In this document: positions 16,584 through 25,825 of the stretch, piece by piece
Position numbering within the stretch: position 1 is the stretch's first letter
Layout: each line of letters starts with the position of its first letter
DNA from: Zobellella taiwanensis
GTDB taxonomy: Bacteria; Pseudomonadota; Gammaproteobacteria; Enterobacterales; Aeromonadaceae
Reading direction: 5' to 3'
Assembly: GCF_003012795.1 (NCBI RefSeq)
Contig: NZ_PXYH01000007.1
Coordinates: 1-64,000, forward strand
Length of the DNA: 64,000 nt
Made by a program: the position numbers and the translations under genes
The notes under the pieces: generated by a model
What the model was told of the DNA's origin: nothing
Databases searched by the model: none
What the model saw: only the letters and a program-made list of their open reading frames with translations

Positions 16584-16601
16584 TGTAAACTAATCATTAC
16601 A
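16584..16601 (-). promoter_or_regulatory. TyrR box upstream of aroF
   Basis: TGTAAA-CTAATC-ATTACA matches the TyrR consensus TGTAAA-N6-TTTACA at 11 of 12 fixed positions. It lies 16 bp before the aroF start, so bound TyrR would block transcription or initiation. E. coli aroF is likewise repressed by TyrR through several boxes; I see only one clear copy here. Confidence 0.65.
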
Positions 16602-16806
16602 ACCAAATTTAAAGAAAAATCATCACTTATTTGACATATGATAATTTCTCTTTTACGCAACCGTCTTCACCATACCAAGGCTGGCCGGGCTTGCAAAGCC
16701 CGGGATAGCGCAAAAGCCGCTTATTTTGCTCCCGGGCCGCCGAGTGCGCAGAAAAAAGCCAGGGCCGGCGGCCACGGCATATACTGAGGCGAAGGAGGAA
16801 CAGGCA

Positions 16807-17100
16807 ATGGACGAACGGGAATACCGGCAACTGGTGGCGGGATTGAGGCGGATACTGGATCACTACGGGGTCGATTACCGCCGCAGCCCGCCCTCCTACA
16901 ACAACGATACCCTCTACGATCATCAGTGCCGGTTGATCCTCGATGAGATGGCTCGCAGCTGGCACCGCCACTATGGCTACCGCCCCAGTCCGCGGTTGCT
17001 GCAAAAGGCGCTGTTTGCCGCCGAGCAGAGCCGGCGGTTCAGCCCGCCCTGGTACGCCCGCTGGCTGCGCCGGCTGGGCTGGCCCTGCGACCACCGCTGA
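16807..17100 (+). CDS. small hypothetical protein (97 aa)
   Basis: I do not recognise a family. The gene has a very good ribosome binding site (AAGGAGG nine bases before ATG) and typical GC-rich codon use, which argues that it is real. The protein is basic and aromatic-rich (YRRSPPSYNN, SWHRHYGYRPSPRLLQKAL, PPWYARWLRRLGWP), with no signal peptide or membrane segment, and looks like a small helical cytoplasmic protein. The repeated Trp/Arg/Pro pattern could suit nucleic-acid or protein binding, but this is a guess. It is divergent from aroF and 76 bp before the DUF502 gene in the same direction. Confidence 0.7.
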   Translation: MDEREYRQLVAGLRRILDHYGVDYRRSPPSYNNDTLYDHQCRLILDEMARSWHRHYGYRPSPRLLQKALFAAEQSRRFSPPWYARWLRRLGWPCDHR

Positions 17101-17176
17101 CACAGACCGGCGGGCCGGGCTATGATTCGGGCGCCAGTCTGCCATGATGGCGACTCCCCATCCGAGGACACCCGCA

Positions 17177-17773
17177 ATGCAACGATTGATCCGCTTTTTC
17201 TTCCAGGGCCTGCTGATCCTGCTGCCGGTAGTGCTGACCGTCTACCTGGTGTACCTGATCTTCACCATGCTCAACGAAACCCTGTTTTCGGCCCTGGGTT
17301 CCCTGCTGCGGATAGTGTTCCCGGCGCTGGAAGCCGGCTGGATTTCGGATCTGGCCGGGGGCCTGGTCACCCTGGTGGTGATCATCCTCACCGGCATGTT
17401 CGCCTCCTTTTACCTGGGCCGTTTCATGCTGTCGCTGTTCGACCGGGTGCTGGCCAGGATCCCCCTGGTCAAACTGCTGTACCATTCGCTGAAGGATCTG
17501 TTCAACGCCCTGCTGGGTGACAACAAACGGTTCGACCAGCCGGTGGTGGTCAGCCTGATGGGGGGCGAGGTCATGGTGCTGGGGTTTATTACCCGGGAAG
17601 ATATGGCCGAGTTCGGGCTCAAGGGCAAGGTGGCGGTCTACCTGCCCCAGTCCTACAACTTTGCCGGCAACCTGTTGCTGGTGGACGGCGACAAGGTGCG
17701 ACCGCTGGATGTGCCCGCCGGCGCCGTCACCACCTTTATCGTCAGCGGCGGGGTAACGGGGGCGAAGACGTAA
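17177..17773 (+). CDS. DUF502-family membrane protein
   Basis: A 198-residue inner-membrane protein of unknown function. Two strong hydrophobic helices lie near the N-terminus (GLLILLPVVLTVYLVYLIF and LAGGLVTLVVIILTGMFASFYLG). They are followed by the conserved RIPLVKLLYHSLKDLFNALL segment and a soluble C-terminal domain (VMVLGFITREDM, VAVYLPQSYNFAGNLLLV) that is characteristic of DUF502. The start at 17177 follows GAGGA; an ATG 11 codons upstream lacks such a site. It ends at a cluster of 7-bp repeats. Confidence 0.88.
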   Translation: MQRLIRFFFQGLLILLPVVLTVYLVYLIFTMLNETLFSALGSLLRIVFPALEAGWISDLAGGLVTLVVIILTGMFASFYLGRFMLSLFDRVLARIPLVKLLYHSLKDLFNALLGDNKRFDQPVVVSLMGGEVMVLGFITREDMAEFGLKGKVAVYLPQSYNFAGNLLLVDGDKVRPLDVPAGAVTTFIVSGGVTGAKT

Positions 17774-17829
17774 GCTGGAAGCTGGAAGCTGGAAGCTGGA
17801 AGGAGTTTGCGCTCTCTTCCGGCTTCCGG
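17774..17829. repeat. four GCTGGAA heptamers with an opposing TTCCGGCTTCC arm
   Basis: GCTGGAA is repeated exactly four times at 17774-17801, starting at the stop codon of the DUF502 gene. After 15 bases, TTCCGGCTTCCGG (17817-17829) can pair with the repeats through Watson-Crick and G-U pairs. The set sits between two convergent genes and could act as a terminator-like structure. The copy number may vary between strains. Confidence 0.75.
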
Positions 17830-17836
17830 TCATTGG

Positions 17837-18628
17837 TTAGCCGTCAATCTCATCCATAAAATCGCTCAGATCCTCGTCCGGCCTCTCTGCTTCCCGGCCC
17901 ACCTTGGTGGCCTGGTACTGCAGATAAAAGTCCTTGGTCAGGCCATAAGGATCGAGGGCGTTGTCGATGATGGCTTCGCGGTCGATCAACTGGCTGCGAT
18001 CGTAGAGCCCCATCAAAGCCCACTTGCCGGCCCGCATGGCGAGACTCATGACGTCATAGGGGAAATAGAGACTGTCCACTACGTCACCGGACAACTGGCG
18101 CAGCGTGTAAGGGCCGGCAAAGGGCACCATCAGATAGGGGCCGTCCGAGATGCCGATTTGCCCCATCACCTGGCTGAAATCCTTGGGCTGGGGTGAGAGT
18201 GACATTTTTTCGGCCACATCGAAAAAGCCCAGTATCCCCACTGTACTGTTGACCCCAAAACGGGCCAGGTTGGTCCCCGCCCCCGGCAGGTCGCCGGTGA
18301 TCAGGTGATTGACGAAACTGGCCGGCTCTTCCAGGTTGAGCATCATGTTCTGTACGCCGTCCTTCAGGGGGTCCGCCACATAGTCGGCGTAGGCATGCAC
18401 CACCGGCCTGACCGCATAGGGCTCCAGCACGTCATAGTTGATGATCCAGGCGGCCCGGTTGACCGGCTCGAAGGGATCCCGGGGATCGGCGGCGGTAGCG
18501 CGGGCATAATCCGCCGGCTTGGTGGTAGTAAAGGGATCCTGGTTGGGGGGGACATCCACCCCCTGGTGCGCCGCGCACCCGGTCAGAAAGAGACCGGCGG
18601 CGGGTATCAGCATGCGCTGCCACATCAT
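17837..18628 (-). CDS. mlaA: outer-membrane lipid asymmetry lipoprotein MlaA (VacJ)
   Basis: Removes phospholipids from the outer leaflet of the outer membrane and hands them to MlaC. The 263 residues fit the family. A lipobox LFLTGC gives lipidated Cys18. MlaA motifs follow: DPFEPVNRAAWIINYDVLEPYAVRPV, NMMLNLEEPASFVNHLITGDL, RFGVNSTVGILGFFDVA and GPYLMVPFAGPYTLRQLSGD. The C-terminal acidic tail DEDLSDFMDEIDG is typical. It stands alone, away from the mlaBCDEF transporter genes. Confidence 0.95.
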   Translation of the reverse strand: MMWQRMLIPAAGLFLTGCAAHQGVDVPPNQDPFTTTKPADYARATAADPRDPFEPVNRAAWIINYDVLEPYAVRPVVHAYADYVADPLKDGVQNMMLNLEEPASFVNHLITGDLPGAGTNLARFGVNSTVGILGFFDVAEKMSLSPQPKDFSQVMGQIGISDGPYLMVPFAGPYTLRQLSGDVVDSLYFPYDVMSLAMRAGKWALMGLYDRSQLIDREAIIDNALDPYGLTKDFYLQYQATKVGREAERPDEDLSDFMDEIDG

Positions 18629-18700
18629 ATCTTGCCCTGCTCGTTGTTATCGTTTCTATCCAGTGTACCGGCGGCCGGCCGGAGCGGCCACCGGAAATCG

Positions 18701-19918
18701 TCACAACGGGGTATCTATCATGACCCGGATACGGCTGTCCTCATCCGTGCTGAGTACGCCGCTGCGGCCTTCCCAGGCGTTGGTCGAGTCCGCCACATTG
18801 CCGCTCGGGGCAATGCGGGCCTTGATGATCACCGCTTCTCGGCTGCTCATGTTGTTGTCCGGTACCATGGCGTCGGCGTTGGACAGGGTAATGGTCAGCG
18901 GAAAGGCCGGCTGCTCGATGCGCCGGGCCACCAACGGCATTTCCCCGCCGGCCGCGTCCACCGCGAACACGAACAGTACCGCGCCCGGATGATAGGGCAC
19001 CGAGCTGGAGGTATTGATTTCCACCTCGTAGCGCGGCCCGGACACCGGCGTCACCTCGGCCACGGAGAGCTGTTGCTCGGCAAAGGCGATGGAGCGCTCT
19101 ATCATGGCGTAGCGGGGATTGTCCGGTGCCATCCGCTCCAGCATTTGCTGCCAGCGGGCCATGGCCAGGGCGTAGTCATCCTGCTGCAGCGCCATAAAGG
19201 CGTACACCGACCAGGCCTCGAGGTTGTCCGGATGATCCCGCAGCACATCGCGCACTATCTGCTCGGCACGCAGGCTTTCGCCGGTCATGGCCAGCGCTTC
19301 GGCGTAGGGCACCAGCACGGCGCCCGGATCGTCGGTCAGCTTGAGCGCCTTGTCGAGGGCATCCCGGGCGGTTTCCCCGTCGCGCATTTCCAGCGCCAGC
19401 CGCCCCAGCAGCAGCCAGCCGCGATAATCGTCCCCGTCCTGGTGCAGCCGGGTACGCAGCGCCAGCATCAGCTCGCGCACGTCCTGGTCGGTCACGCTGT
19501 CGTCCGGCTCCACCAGCACCCGGCGGGACAAATCCGCCAGTTGGCCGGATACCTGCTGCCATTCGGCGACCTGGCGGTGGGCACCCAGCTGCCAGTAGGC
19601 GCCGTAGCTGAGCAGCACCACCAGCACCACCGCCGACAGCCAGACCAGGGGGCCGGCACCGGCATCCCGCGCCTGGCGCGCTTCGGGCACCACGTCGTCG
19701 AGCAGGCTTTTCTGCAGCTCCCGCTGCAGCGATTCATCGTCCTCCAGCAGGCCGAGCTCGCTGTCCTGGGCCAGTTCGCGCAGCCGCTGCCGGTACAGGC
19801 GGGTGTTGAGATCGTTGCGGCTTTGGGTCGACTCGGCCCGGCCGCGGATCAGGGGCAGCACTATAACCAGTGCCAGCAGGGCCGTCAGGGCGGCACTGAA
19901 GATCCAGAATAAGGTCAT
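18701..19918 (-). CDS. ccmI: cytochrome c biogenesis protein CcmI
   Basis: Holds apocytochrome c for the haem ligation step. The 405 residues start with a membrane helix (FWIFSAALTALLALVIVLPLI), then a cytoplasmic leucine-zipper-like loop (RQRLRELAQDSELGLLEDDESLQREL) and a second helix (LVWLSAVVLVVLLSYGAYW). A periplasmic part with TPR-like repeats (WLLLGRLALEMRDGETARDALDKALKL, WSVYAFMALQQDDYALAMARWQQML) and a C-terminal beta domain follow. It is separate from CcmH here; in E. coli the two are fused. It is the last gene of the operon, 1 bp after ccmH. Confidence 0.93.
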   Translation of the reverse strand: MTLFWIFSAALTALLALVIVLPLIRGRAESTQSRNDLNTRLYRQRLRELAQDSELGLLEDDESLQRELQKSLLDDVVPEARQARDAGAGPLVWLSAVVLVVLLSYGAYWQLGAHRQVAEWQQVSGQLADLSRRVLVEPDDSVTDQDVRELMLALRTRLHQDGDDYRGWLLLGRLALEMRDGETARDALDKALKLTDDPGAVLVPYAEALAMTGESLRAEQIVRDVLRDHPDNLEAWSVYAFMALQQDDYALAMARWQQMLERMAPDNPRYAMIERSIAFAEQQLSVAEVTPVSGPRYEVEINTSSSVPYHPGAVLFVFAVDAAGGEMPLVARRIEQPAFPLTITLSNADAMVPDNNMSSREAVIIKARIAPSGNVADSTNAWEGRSGVLSTDEDSRIRVMIDTPL

Positions 19919-19919
19919 G

Positions 19920-20384
19920 TCAGTTCTCTTTGTCTTTGTTCAGCAGGCGGGCCAGACGGGCACGTTCTTCATCGCTGAGTTCCTCCCCGCTCCCGGCACC
20001 GGAGCGCTTGCGGGTTCGCACCAGCACCACCGCCAGGCCAATCAGGATCACCAGCACCGGGCCGATCCAGAGGATCAGGGTGGAAGCCATCAGCGGCGGC
20101 TTGTAAAGGATGAAATTGCCGTAGCGGGCCACCATGTATTCGATGACTTCCTGCTTGCTGCTGCCGGCGACCAGCATGTCATAGGTTTTATCGCGCAGAT
20201 CCTTGGCCAGCTCCGCATTGGAGTCGGAGATGTCCTGGTTCTGGCACTTGGGGCAACGCAGCTCCCGCACCAGTTCGCGAAACGCCTGTTCCTGCGCCGG
20301 ATCCTCGAACTCGTAAACATCAATGGCCGCCTGGGCCGGCGCCAGCCAGAGGGCGGCGGCCAGCATCATGATTCGCATCAGCAT
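19920..20384 (-). CDS. ccmH: cytochrome c biogenesis thiol oxidoreductase CcmH
   Basis: Reduces the CXXCH disulfide of apocytochrome c before haem attachment. The 154-residue protein has a signal peptide (MMLAAALWLAPAQA), the active-site motif LRCPKCQNQ, the conserved MVARYGNFILYKPP, and one C-terminal membrane helix (LILWIGPVLVILIGLAVVL). Length and layout match the short, unfused CcmH of pseudomonads and vibrios. It lies 3 bp after ccmG. Confidence 0.95.
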   Translation of the reverse strand: MLMRIMMLAAALWLAPAQAAIDVYEFEDPAQEQAFRELVRELRCPKCQNQDISDSNAELAKDLRDKTYDMLVAGSSKQEVIEYMVARYGNFILYKPPLMASTLILWIGPVLVILIGLAVVLVRTRKRSGAGSGEELSDEERARLARLLNKDKEN

Positions 20385-20387
20385 GGT

Positions 20388-20921
20388 TTACTCCATCCGC
20401 TCGAAGATGGGCTTGAGGGTCTGCTGCCACACCTGGTCGTTGACGTCGCCCACGTGGCGATAGCGGATCACACCCCGGCTGTCGATCAGGAAGGTTTCCG
20501 GCGCCCCGTACACCCCGAGATCCAGCCCCAGCATGCCGCGCGGATCGTACAGATCGATGGCATAGGGATTGCCCAGGTTCTTCAGCCAGCGCAGGGCCTT
20601 GTCCCGTTCGTCCTTGTAGTTCATGCCGATGATGTAGATACCTTCCTTCGCCTTCAGCTCGTTCAGGTACTCATGTTCGGCATAGCAGGTCGGGCACCAG
20701 GTGGCCCAGACGTTGAGCAGCATGGGCTGGCCGGTGAAAATGTCCTTGCTGTGCTGCTTGTCGAGATCGTGCAGATCCTGCAGGGTGAACTCGGGGATCG
20801 GCTGGTCGATCAGCACCGATTCCAGTTTGGTGGGATCCGAGAACAGCCCCTTGTACAGAAAGACGCTGGCGCCCAAAAACAGCAGCAGCGGAATGGACAG
20901 GATCAGGATGCGGCGGTTCAT
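20388..20921 (-). CDS. ccmG: thiol:disulfide interchange protein CcmG (DsbE)
   Basis: Membrane-anchored thioredoxin-like protein of cytochrome c maturation, which reduces CcmH or apocytochrome. The 177 residues have an N-terminal anchor (LILSIPLLLFLGASVFLYKGL) and a thioredoxin fold with the redox pair in WATWCPTCYAEHEYL. The VYGAPETFLIDSRGVIRYRHVG segment holds the cis-Pro and typical CcmG residues. It overlaps ccmF by 4 bp. Confidence 0.95.
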   Translation of the reverse strand: MNRRILILSIPLLLFLGASVFLYKGLFSDPTKLESVLIDQPIPEFTLQDLHDLDKQHSKDIFTGQPMLLNVWATWCPTCYAEHEYLNELKAKEGIYIIGMNYKDERDKALRWLKNLGNPYAIDLYDPRGMLGLDLGVYGAPETFLIDSRGVIRYRHVGDVNDQVWQQTLKPIFERME

Positions 20922-22876
20922 GCGGTCTCCTCCCCGGCCTGGCGACGGCCGAAACGGTAGCGTTTGTCGACGATGGCGATGGCGCCGCCGATGGACATCA
21001 GCAGGGCCCCGAACCAGATCCAGCGCACAAAGGGTTTGTAATAAAGACGGATGGCCCAGGCGCCGTCGTCCAGCTCCTCGCCGAGGGCGGCATAGAGATC
21101 CCGGGTGAAGCCCGCGTCGATGGCCGCTTCGGTCATGGGCATGCGCTGCACCACATACATCCGCTTTTCGGCACGCAGCTCGGTCAGCGGCCGGCCGTTC
21201 CTGGCCACGCTGATCACTCCCTTGAAGCCTTCATAGTTGGCGCCGTCCGCCTCGCGGATGCCCTCGAAGGTGAAGGTGTAATCGGCGAAGGTGACGCTGT
21301 CGCCCTTGGCCATGCGCACGTCGCGCTCGATGCTGTAAATCTGGGTGCAGGCAATGCCGATGATGGACACCGCCAGGCCGATATGGCCGAGGATCATGGC
21401 CCAGTGGCTGTTGCCGAGCTTGCGCACCCCGGTCAGGAAACCATGGCGGTGGGTGGCCCGGATCCAGGTTTCCTGCAGGCTGGTGATGGTGATGAATATC
21501 CCCAGGCCGATGCCCACGGCCGCCCAAATCTCAAAACGCTCGGCAAACCACCAGGGCAGCAGCACCCCGAGGGCCACGCTCGCCAGCAGGGCGAACAGCA
21601 GCTTGCCATTGATCTCTTTCATCTGCTGGCGGCGCCAGCGGAACAGGGGACCGGCCCCCAGCAGCAGGGCAAAGGGAATGATCAGCCAGGCATAAAGGCT
21701 GTTGAAGAAGGGCGCGCCTATGCTGATGCTGCCCAGGCCCAGCTCCTTGTGCACCAGGGGCAACAAGGTGCCAATCAGCACCACCAGCAGGCCGGCCATC
21801 AGCACGATGTTGTTGCCGAGCAACAGGCTCTCCCGGCTGGCCAGCTCATGTTTGCCGTGGCTTTTGACCTCGGCGCCCTTGATGGCATAGAGCAGCAGTG
21901 AAGAGCCCACCACCAGCAGCAGGAACACCAGGATAAAGAGCCCGCGGGTAGGATCGGAAGCAAAGGCATGCACCGATACCAGCACCCCGGAGCGCACCAG
22001 GAAGGTGCCGAGCAGGCTGAGGGAGAAGGCCAGTATGGCCAGCAGTACGGTCCAGGCCTTGAAGGTGGCGCGCTTTTCGGTCACCGCCAGGGAGTGGATC
22101 AGTGCCGTGCCCGCCAGCCAGGGCATAAAGGAGGCGTTTTCCACCGGATCCCAGAACCACCAGCCGCCCCAGCCGAGCTCATAGTAGGCCCACCAGGAAC
22201 CCAAGGCTATGCCCAAGGTCAGGAAGATCCAGGCAGCCATGGTCCAGGGACGGGACCAGCGGGCCCAGGCGGCATCCAGCTTGCCGGTCATCAGCGAGGC
22301 GATGGCGAAGGCGAAGGCCACGGAAAAACCTACATAACCCATGTACAGCATGGGCGGATGGAAAATCAGCCCCGGATCCTGCAGCAGCGGGTTGAGGTCG
22401 CGGCCGTCCACCGGAAAATAGGGCAAGGTGCGTTCAAAGGGGTTGGAAGTCAGCAGTACGAACAGCAGAAAGCCGATACCCACCATGCCCATCACGCTCA
22501 GCACCCGGGCCACCGCATCCAGCGGCAGGGCGCGGCTGAAGCGGGCCACGGCGGCGGTCCAGCCCGCCAGGATCAACACCCACAGCAGCAGCGAACCCTC
22601 ATGGGCGCCCCACACCGCCGAAATCCGGTATTCCAGGGGCAGCAGGCTGTTGGAGTTGGAGGCCACATAAAGCACGGTGAAATCGTGATCGATAAAGGCC
22701 CAGGTCAGGCAAAGGAAGGACACCAGCAAAAAACCGAACTGGGCATAGGCCAGGGGCCGGGCCAGCAGCATCATCCGCACATTGCCCCGGGCGGCGCCGA
22801 GCAGCGGATAGATGCTGAGCACCACGGTCGCCGCCAGGGCCAGGATCAGGGTAAATTGGCCTATCTCGGGGATCAT
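20918..22876 (-). CDS. ccmF: haem lyase subunit CcmF
   Basis: Large inner-membrane protein that attaches haem to apocytochrome c with CcmH and CcmI. The 652 residues agree with the family (about 650). The haem-handling WWD motif is seen in [21 protein letters not shown], with the flanking conserved His residues and about 15 membrane helices. [12 protein letters not shown] and [15 protein letters not shown] are also family signatures. It overlaps ccmG and ccmE by 4 bp each, which points to translational coupling. Confidence 0.96.
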   Translation of the reverse strand: MIPEIGQFTLILALAATVVLSIYPLLGAARGNVRMMLLARPLAYAQFGFLLVSFLCLTWAFIDHDFTVLYVASNSNSLLPLEYRISAVWGAHEGSLLLWVLILAGWTAAVARFSRALPLDAVARVLSVMGMVGIGFLLFVLLTSNPFERTLPYFPVDGRDLNPLLQDPGLIFHPPMLYMGYVGFSVAFAFAIASLMTGKLDAAWARWSRPWTMAAWIFLTLGIALGSWWAYYELGWGGWWFWDPVENASFMPWLAGTALIHSLAVTEKRATFKAWTVLLAILAFSLSLLGTFLVRSGVLVSVHAFASDPTRGLFILVFLLLVVGSSLLLYAIKGAEVKSHGKHELASRESLLLGNNIVLMAGLLVVLIGTLLPLVHKELGLGSISIGAPFFNSLYAWLIIPFALLLGAGPLFRWRRQQMKEINGKLLFALLASVALGVLLPWWFAERFEIWAAVGIGLGIFITITSLQETWIRATHRHGFLTGVRKLGNSHWAMILGHIGLAVSIIGIACTQIYSIERDVRMAKGDSVTFADYTFTFEGIREADGANYEGFKGVISVARNGRPLTELRAEKRMYVVQRMPMTEAAIDAGFTRDLYAALGEELDDGAWAIRLYYKPFVRWIWFGALLMSIGGAIAIVDKRYRFGRRQAGEETA

Positions 22877-23367
22877 GAACGGCTCCCTTTCAGTTGCTCT
22901 TCCGTGTACTCGGGCTTGAAGTGCTCCATCCCCTTGAGCGCTTCCGCCACCTCCGGCGGCATGTATTCCTCGTCGTGCTTGGCGAGCACTTCGAAGGCAT
23001 TGATGGTGCGGGCGTTCTCCAGGGTACCCTGGGCCACTATGCCCTGCCCTTCCCGGAACAGATCCGGCAATATGCCCTCAAACTGTACGGTCACCTTCTC
23101 GCCGCCCGCGTCCACCAGATCGAAGCTCACCCTGAGGCTCTGCTGATCCCGCGACACCGAGCCCGGCACCACCAGGCCGCCGATGCGCAGGCGCTGGCCC
23201 ACCTCGGGCTTGATCTTGTCCTTGCCCTTGCCCTGTACCAGCTCGGTGGGGGTGTAGAACAGGTCGATATTCTGCTGCAGGGCGTAAAGTACCAGGCCGG
23301 TCATCACCGACAGGCCCACCACAACGGCGATCAGCAAGGTCATTCGCTTCTTACGTCTTGGGTTCAT
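22873..23367 (-). CDS. ccmE: haem chaperone CcmE
   Basis: Periplasmic chaperone that binds haem covalently and passes it to CcmF. The 164-residue protein has an N-terminal anchor ([20 protein letters not shown]), the [14 protein letters not shown] motif of the OB-fold, and the haem-binding His and downstream Tyr in [12 protein letters not shown]. All needed residues are present. Confidence 0.95.
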   Translation of the reverse strand: MNPRRKKRMTLLIAVVVGLSVMTGLVLYALQQNIDLFYTPTELVQGKGKDKIKPEVGQRLRIGGLVVPGSVSRDQQSLRVSFDLVDAGGEKVTVQFEGILPDLFREGQGIVAQGTLENARTINAFEVLAKHDEEYMPPEVAEALKGMEHFKPEYTEEQLKGSRS

Positions 23368-23570
23368 AAGGTGTTCTCCAACTGTTGGGCGGCCTTGCGA
23401 CGGGCGGCCCTGGCTTGTTTCTGTTTGACCTCGCGCAGCAAGCGTTTCTTCGTTGTTATGGTGGCCACCACCAGCCCGATCAGGGCCAGCAGGGTCACGG
23501 CAAAGGACAGCCAGACATAAAAGCCGTAACCGCCCATGGCCCAGAATGCAGACCAGCTATCAAATTTCAT
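23364..23570 (-). CDS. ccmD: haem exporter protein CcmD
   Basis: A 68-residue single-pass membrane protein that joins CcmC and CcmE and helps release haem-loaded CcmE. It shows the family pattern [20 protein letters not shown] followed by a basic coiled tail ([20 protein letters not shown]). It overlaps ccmE by 4 bp and ccmC by 11 bp. Confidence 0.93.
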   Translation of the reverse strand: MKFDSWSAFWAMGGYGFYVWLSFAVTLLALIGLVVATITTKKRLLREVKQKQARAARRKAAQQLENTL

Positions 23571-24306
23571 CCTGTTTCTCCGCCATGTTCAGAACCCAGG
23601 GCCGGTGCGATTCGCGCCGGATCAACTCATTGCGCAGCCGCATCAGGGTGACCGCGCCCAGGAAACAGATGAAGGCAAAAATCATGACAAGCAAAGGCCA
23701 GAGCATGTCGTTGGAAATGGACGGCTTGGCGAACTTGGTGATGGTGGCGCCCTGGTGCAGGGTGTTCCACCACTCCACCGAGTAGTGGATGATGGGCAGG
23801 TTGATGACCCCCACCAGCGCCAGTATGCCGGCGGCACGCCCCGCCAGCACCTTGTCGGAAATGGCGTTGTACAGGGCAATCACGCCCAGGTAGAGAAACA
23901 GCAGGATCAGCTCCGAGGTCAGGCGGGCGTCCCACACCCACCAGGCGCCCCACATGGGCTTGCCCCAGGCGGCGCCGGTAAAAAGCGCAATAAAGGTAAA
24001 CACCGCGCCCACCGGCGCAATGGCGGCCACCGCCATGTCGGCGGTCTTGATCTGCCACACCAGGCCGATAAAGGCAGCCACCGCCATAGAGGAATAGGCG
24101 CCCATGGACATGATGGCGGAGGGCACGTGGATATAGATGATGCGAAAGGCATCGCCCTGCTGATAATCGGCGGGGGCGAAGGCCAGGCCCCACACCAGGC
24201 CGACGGCGAAGGAAACCACGCTGAAAACCGCGAACCAGGGCAACCAGAGCCCGGCCAGCCGGTAAGCCTGCTCAGGCTTGGCATAAGGGTGTAACCATTT
24301 CCACAT
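23560..24306 (-). CDS. ccmC: haem exporter protein CcmC
   Basis: Inner-membrane protein that presents haem to CcmE. The 248 residues have six membrane helices and the WWD motif in MWGAWWVWDARLTSEL with conserved His in IIYIHVPSAIMSMGAYS. The start at 24306 gives MWKWLHPY, matching the E. coli N-terminus; a GTG nine bases upstream is possible. It follows ccmB after a 87-bp gap that holds no clear gene. Confidence 0.95.
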   Translation of the reverse strand: MWKWLHPYAKPEQAYRLAGLWLPWFAVFSVVSFAVGLVWGLAFAPADYQQGDAFRIIYIHVPSAIMSMGAYSSMAVAAFIGLVWQIKTADMAVAAIAPVGAVFTFIALFTGAAWGKPMWGAWWVWDARLTSELILLFLYLGVIALYNAISDKVLAGRAAGILALVGVINLPIIHYSVEWWNTLHQGATITKFAKPSISNDMLWPLLVMIFAFICFLGAVTLMRLRNELIRRESHRPWVLNMAEKQDEI

Positions 24307-24393
24307 CTTGCTCACAGACCTTTTTTATACTACGGATGAGTTAGGCGGACCTAAGATACCCCAAATCCGCCGCCCGAAAAACCTTTGCCCGGC

Positions 24394-25062
24394 CTAGTTC
24401 ACGCTCACCCTGAGCGCCGCCGCAATGGCAAAGGGCGCCAGGGTCACGCTGCCCGCCAGCATGGCGCCCAGTATCGCCAGCTGGCCGTTGTAGGGCACGC
24501 TCAGGGTGGCGGCCTCTATTGCCGAGGTGGCGAAAATCAGCACCGGAATATACAGCGGCAGGGTCAGCAGGCTGAGCAGCACGCCGCCCTTGCCGATGCC
24601 CACCGTCAGCGCCACCCCTATGGCCCCCAGCAGGCTGAGGATGGGCGTACCCAGCAACAGGGTCCAGAACATGCCCCAGAATCCGGCCAGGTCCAGGCTC
24701 AACAGCACCGCCACCAGCGGCGACAGCAGCAACAGCGGCAGGCCGGTCAGCAGCCAGTGGGCCAGCACCTTGGCCAGCACCAGTACCCCCAAAGGACAGG
24801 GCATAAGCATTAATTGTTCCAGGGTACCGTCGATATAATCGTCCCGGAACAGCCGCTCCAGCGCCAGCAGCGACGACAGCAGCGCCGCCACCCACACGAT
24901 ACCGGGGGCGATACGCGCCAGCAGGGCCGGCTCGGGACCCACGCCGAGGGGAAACAGGGTGATGACAATCACGAAAAACCACAGGGGATTGAGGATATCG
25001 GCGCGCCGGCGCAGGGCCGACACCAGTTCGCGGCGGACCACGCCGCCAAACATGCTGATCAT
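24394..25062 (-). CDS. ccmB: haem exporter permease CcmB
   Basis: Membrane subunit of the CcmAB ABC complex, which uses ATP to free holo-CcmE from CcmC. The 222 residues with six hydrophobic helices match the family (220). The [23 protein letters not shown] and [14 protein letters not shown] stretches are typical. The start at 25062 overlaps ccmA by 4 bp; the open frame continues further upstream inside ccmA but that part is not conserved. Confidence 0.94.
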   Translation of the reverse strand: MISMFGGVVRRELVSALRRRADILNPLWFFVIVITLFPLGVGPEPALLARIAPGIVWVAALLSSLLALERLFRDDYIDGTLEQLMLMPCPLGVLVLAKVLAHWLLTGLPLLLLSPLVAVLLSLDLAGFWGMFWTLLLGTPILSLLGAIGVALTVGIGKGGVLLSLLTLPLYIPVLIFATSAIEAATLSVPYNGQLAILGAMLAGSVTLAPFAIAAALRVSVN

Positions 25063-25691
25063 GGGGTCTCCTCCGCGCCAGGGGTCAAATGCAGGGTGCG
25101 CGCCCGGTCCGCGCACAGGTTGAGGTCCTGGTGGGTGGTGATCAGCACCATGCCGCCGGCGTCGGTGTGCTCCAGCAGCAGCCGCTCCAGCACCTTGACC
25201 CCGTGCTTGTCGATGGCGGTGAAAGGTTCGTCGAGGATCCACAGGGCGGGCCCGCCCAGCCACAGCCGGGCCAGGGCCACCCGCCGCTTCTGGCCCGCCG
25301 ACAACTGCCCAGCGGGCTGATCTTCCAGCCCGGCCAGGCCGACCCGGGCCAGCACCTGCCACAGGTTGGCCTTGCTGCCCGCATGGTGCATGCGGCGGAA
25401 AAAGGCGAGGTTTTCAAAGGCGGTCAGTTCGTGTTTGATGCCCGCCTGGTGCCCCAGGTAGAACAGTTGCTGATGGTAGCTGTCCCGGCACTGCTCGATA
25501 TTTTCGCCGGACCAGCGTACCTCGCCGGCATAGGGGCGGGACAGGCCGGCCAACAGCCGCAGCAGGCTGGTCTTGCCGACCCCGTTGGGACCGGCCACCT
25601 GCACCAGATCGCCGGGCGCGACGGTTAACGACAACTCGCTGAACAGGGTGCGTTCTTCGCGGACACAGGTCAGGGCGCGGGCTTCAAGCAT
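25059..25691 (-). CDS. ccmA: haem exporter ATP-binding protein CcmA
   Basis: ATPase of the CcmAB complex. The 210-residue protein has Walker [12 protein letters not shown], the Q-loop in [11 protein letters not shown], the ABC signature [13 protein letters not shown], Walker [10 protein letters not shown] and the switch His in LITTHQDL. It is the first gene of the nine-gene ccm operon. The terminator of the chemotaxis unit ends only about 20 bp before its start, so its promoter is not obvious. Confidence 0.95.
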   Translation of the reverse strand: MLEARALTCVREERTLFSELSLTVAPGDLVQVAGPNGVGKTSLLRLLAGLSRPYAGEVRWSGENIEQCRDSYHQQLFYLGHQAGIKHELTAFENLAFFRRMHHAGSKANLWQVLARVGLAGLEDQPAGQLSAGQKRRVALARLWLGGPALWILDEPFTAIDKHGVKVLERLLLEHTDAGGMVLITTHQDLNLCADRARTLHLTPGAEETP

Positions 25692-25710
25692 AAATCGGTG
25701 TTCAGGCCAT

Positions 25711-25745
25711 GAAAAATGGGCGCCAGTCTAGCACATGGCGCCCAT
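25711..25745 (-). terminator. terminator between the chemotaxis unit and ccmA
   Basis: On the minus strand ATGGGCGCCA and TGGCGCCCAT form a perfect 10-bp stem with a 10-nt loop, followed by TTTTT. It lies 80 bp after the DUF2802 stop and only 19 bp before ccmA, so it could also sit in the ccm leader. Confidence 0.75.
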
Positions 25746-25825
25746 GATGGCCTTAAATTAACCCGCCGGGACAGGAAATTCTCGCCCTTTATTGCGCTGG
25801 CGCAACAATCGGGGCCGTCCTCGCG

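Noticed and set aside
16685-16703. CCGGGCTT-GCA-AAGCCCGG palindrome as a terminator
   Set aside because: No T-run follows on either strand, and no gene ends beside it; it may be chance in GC-rich DNA.
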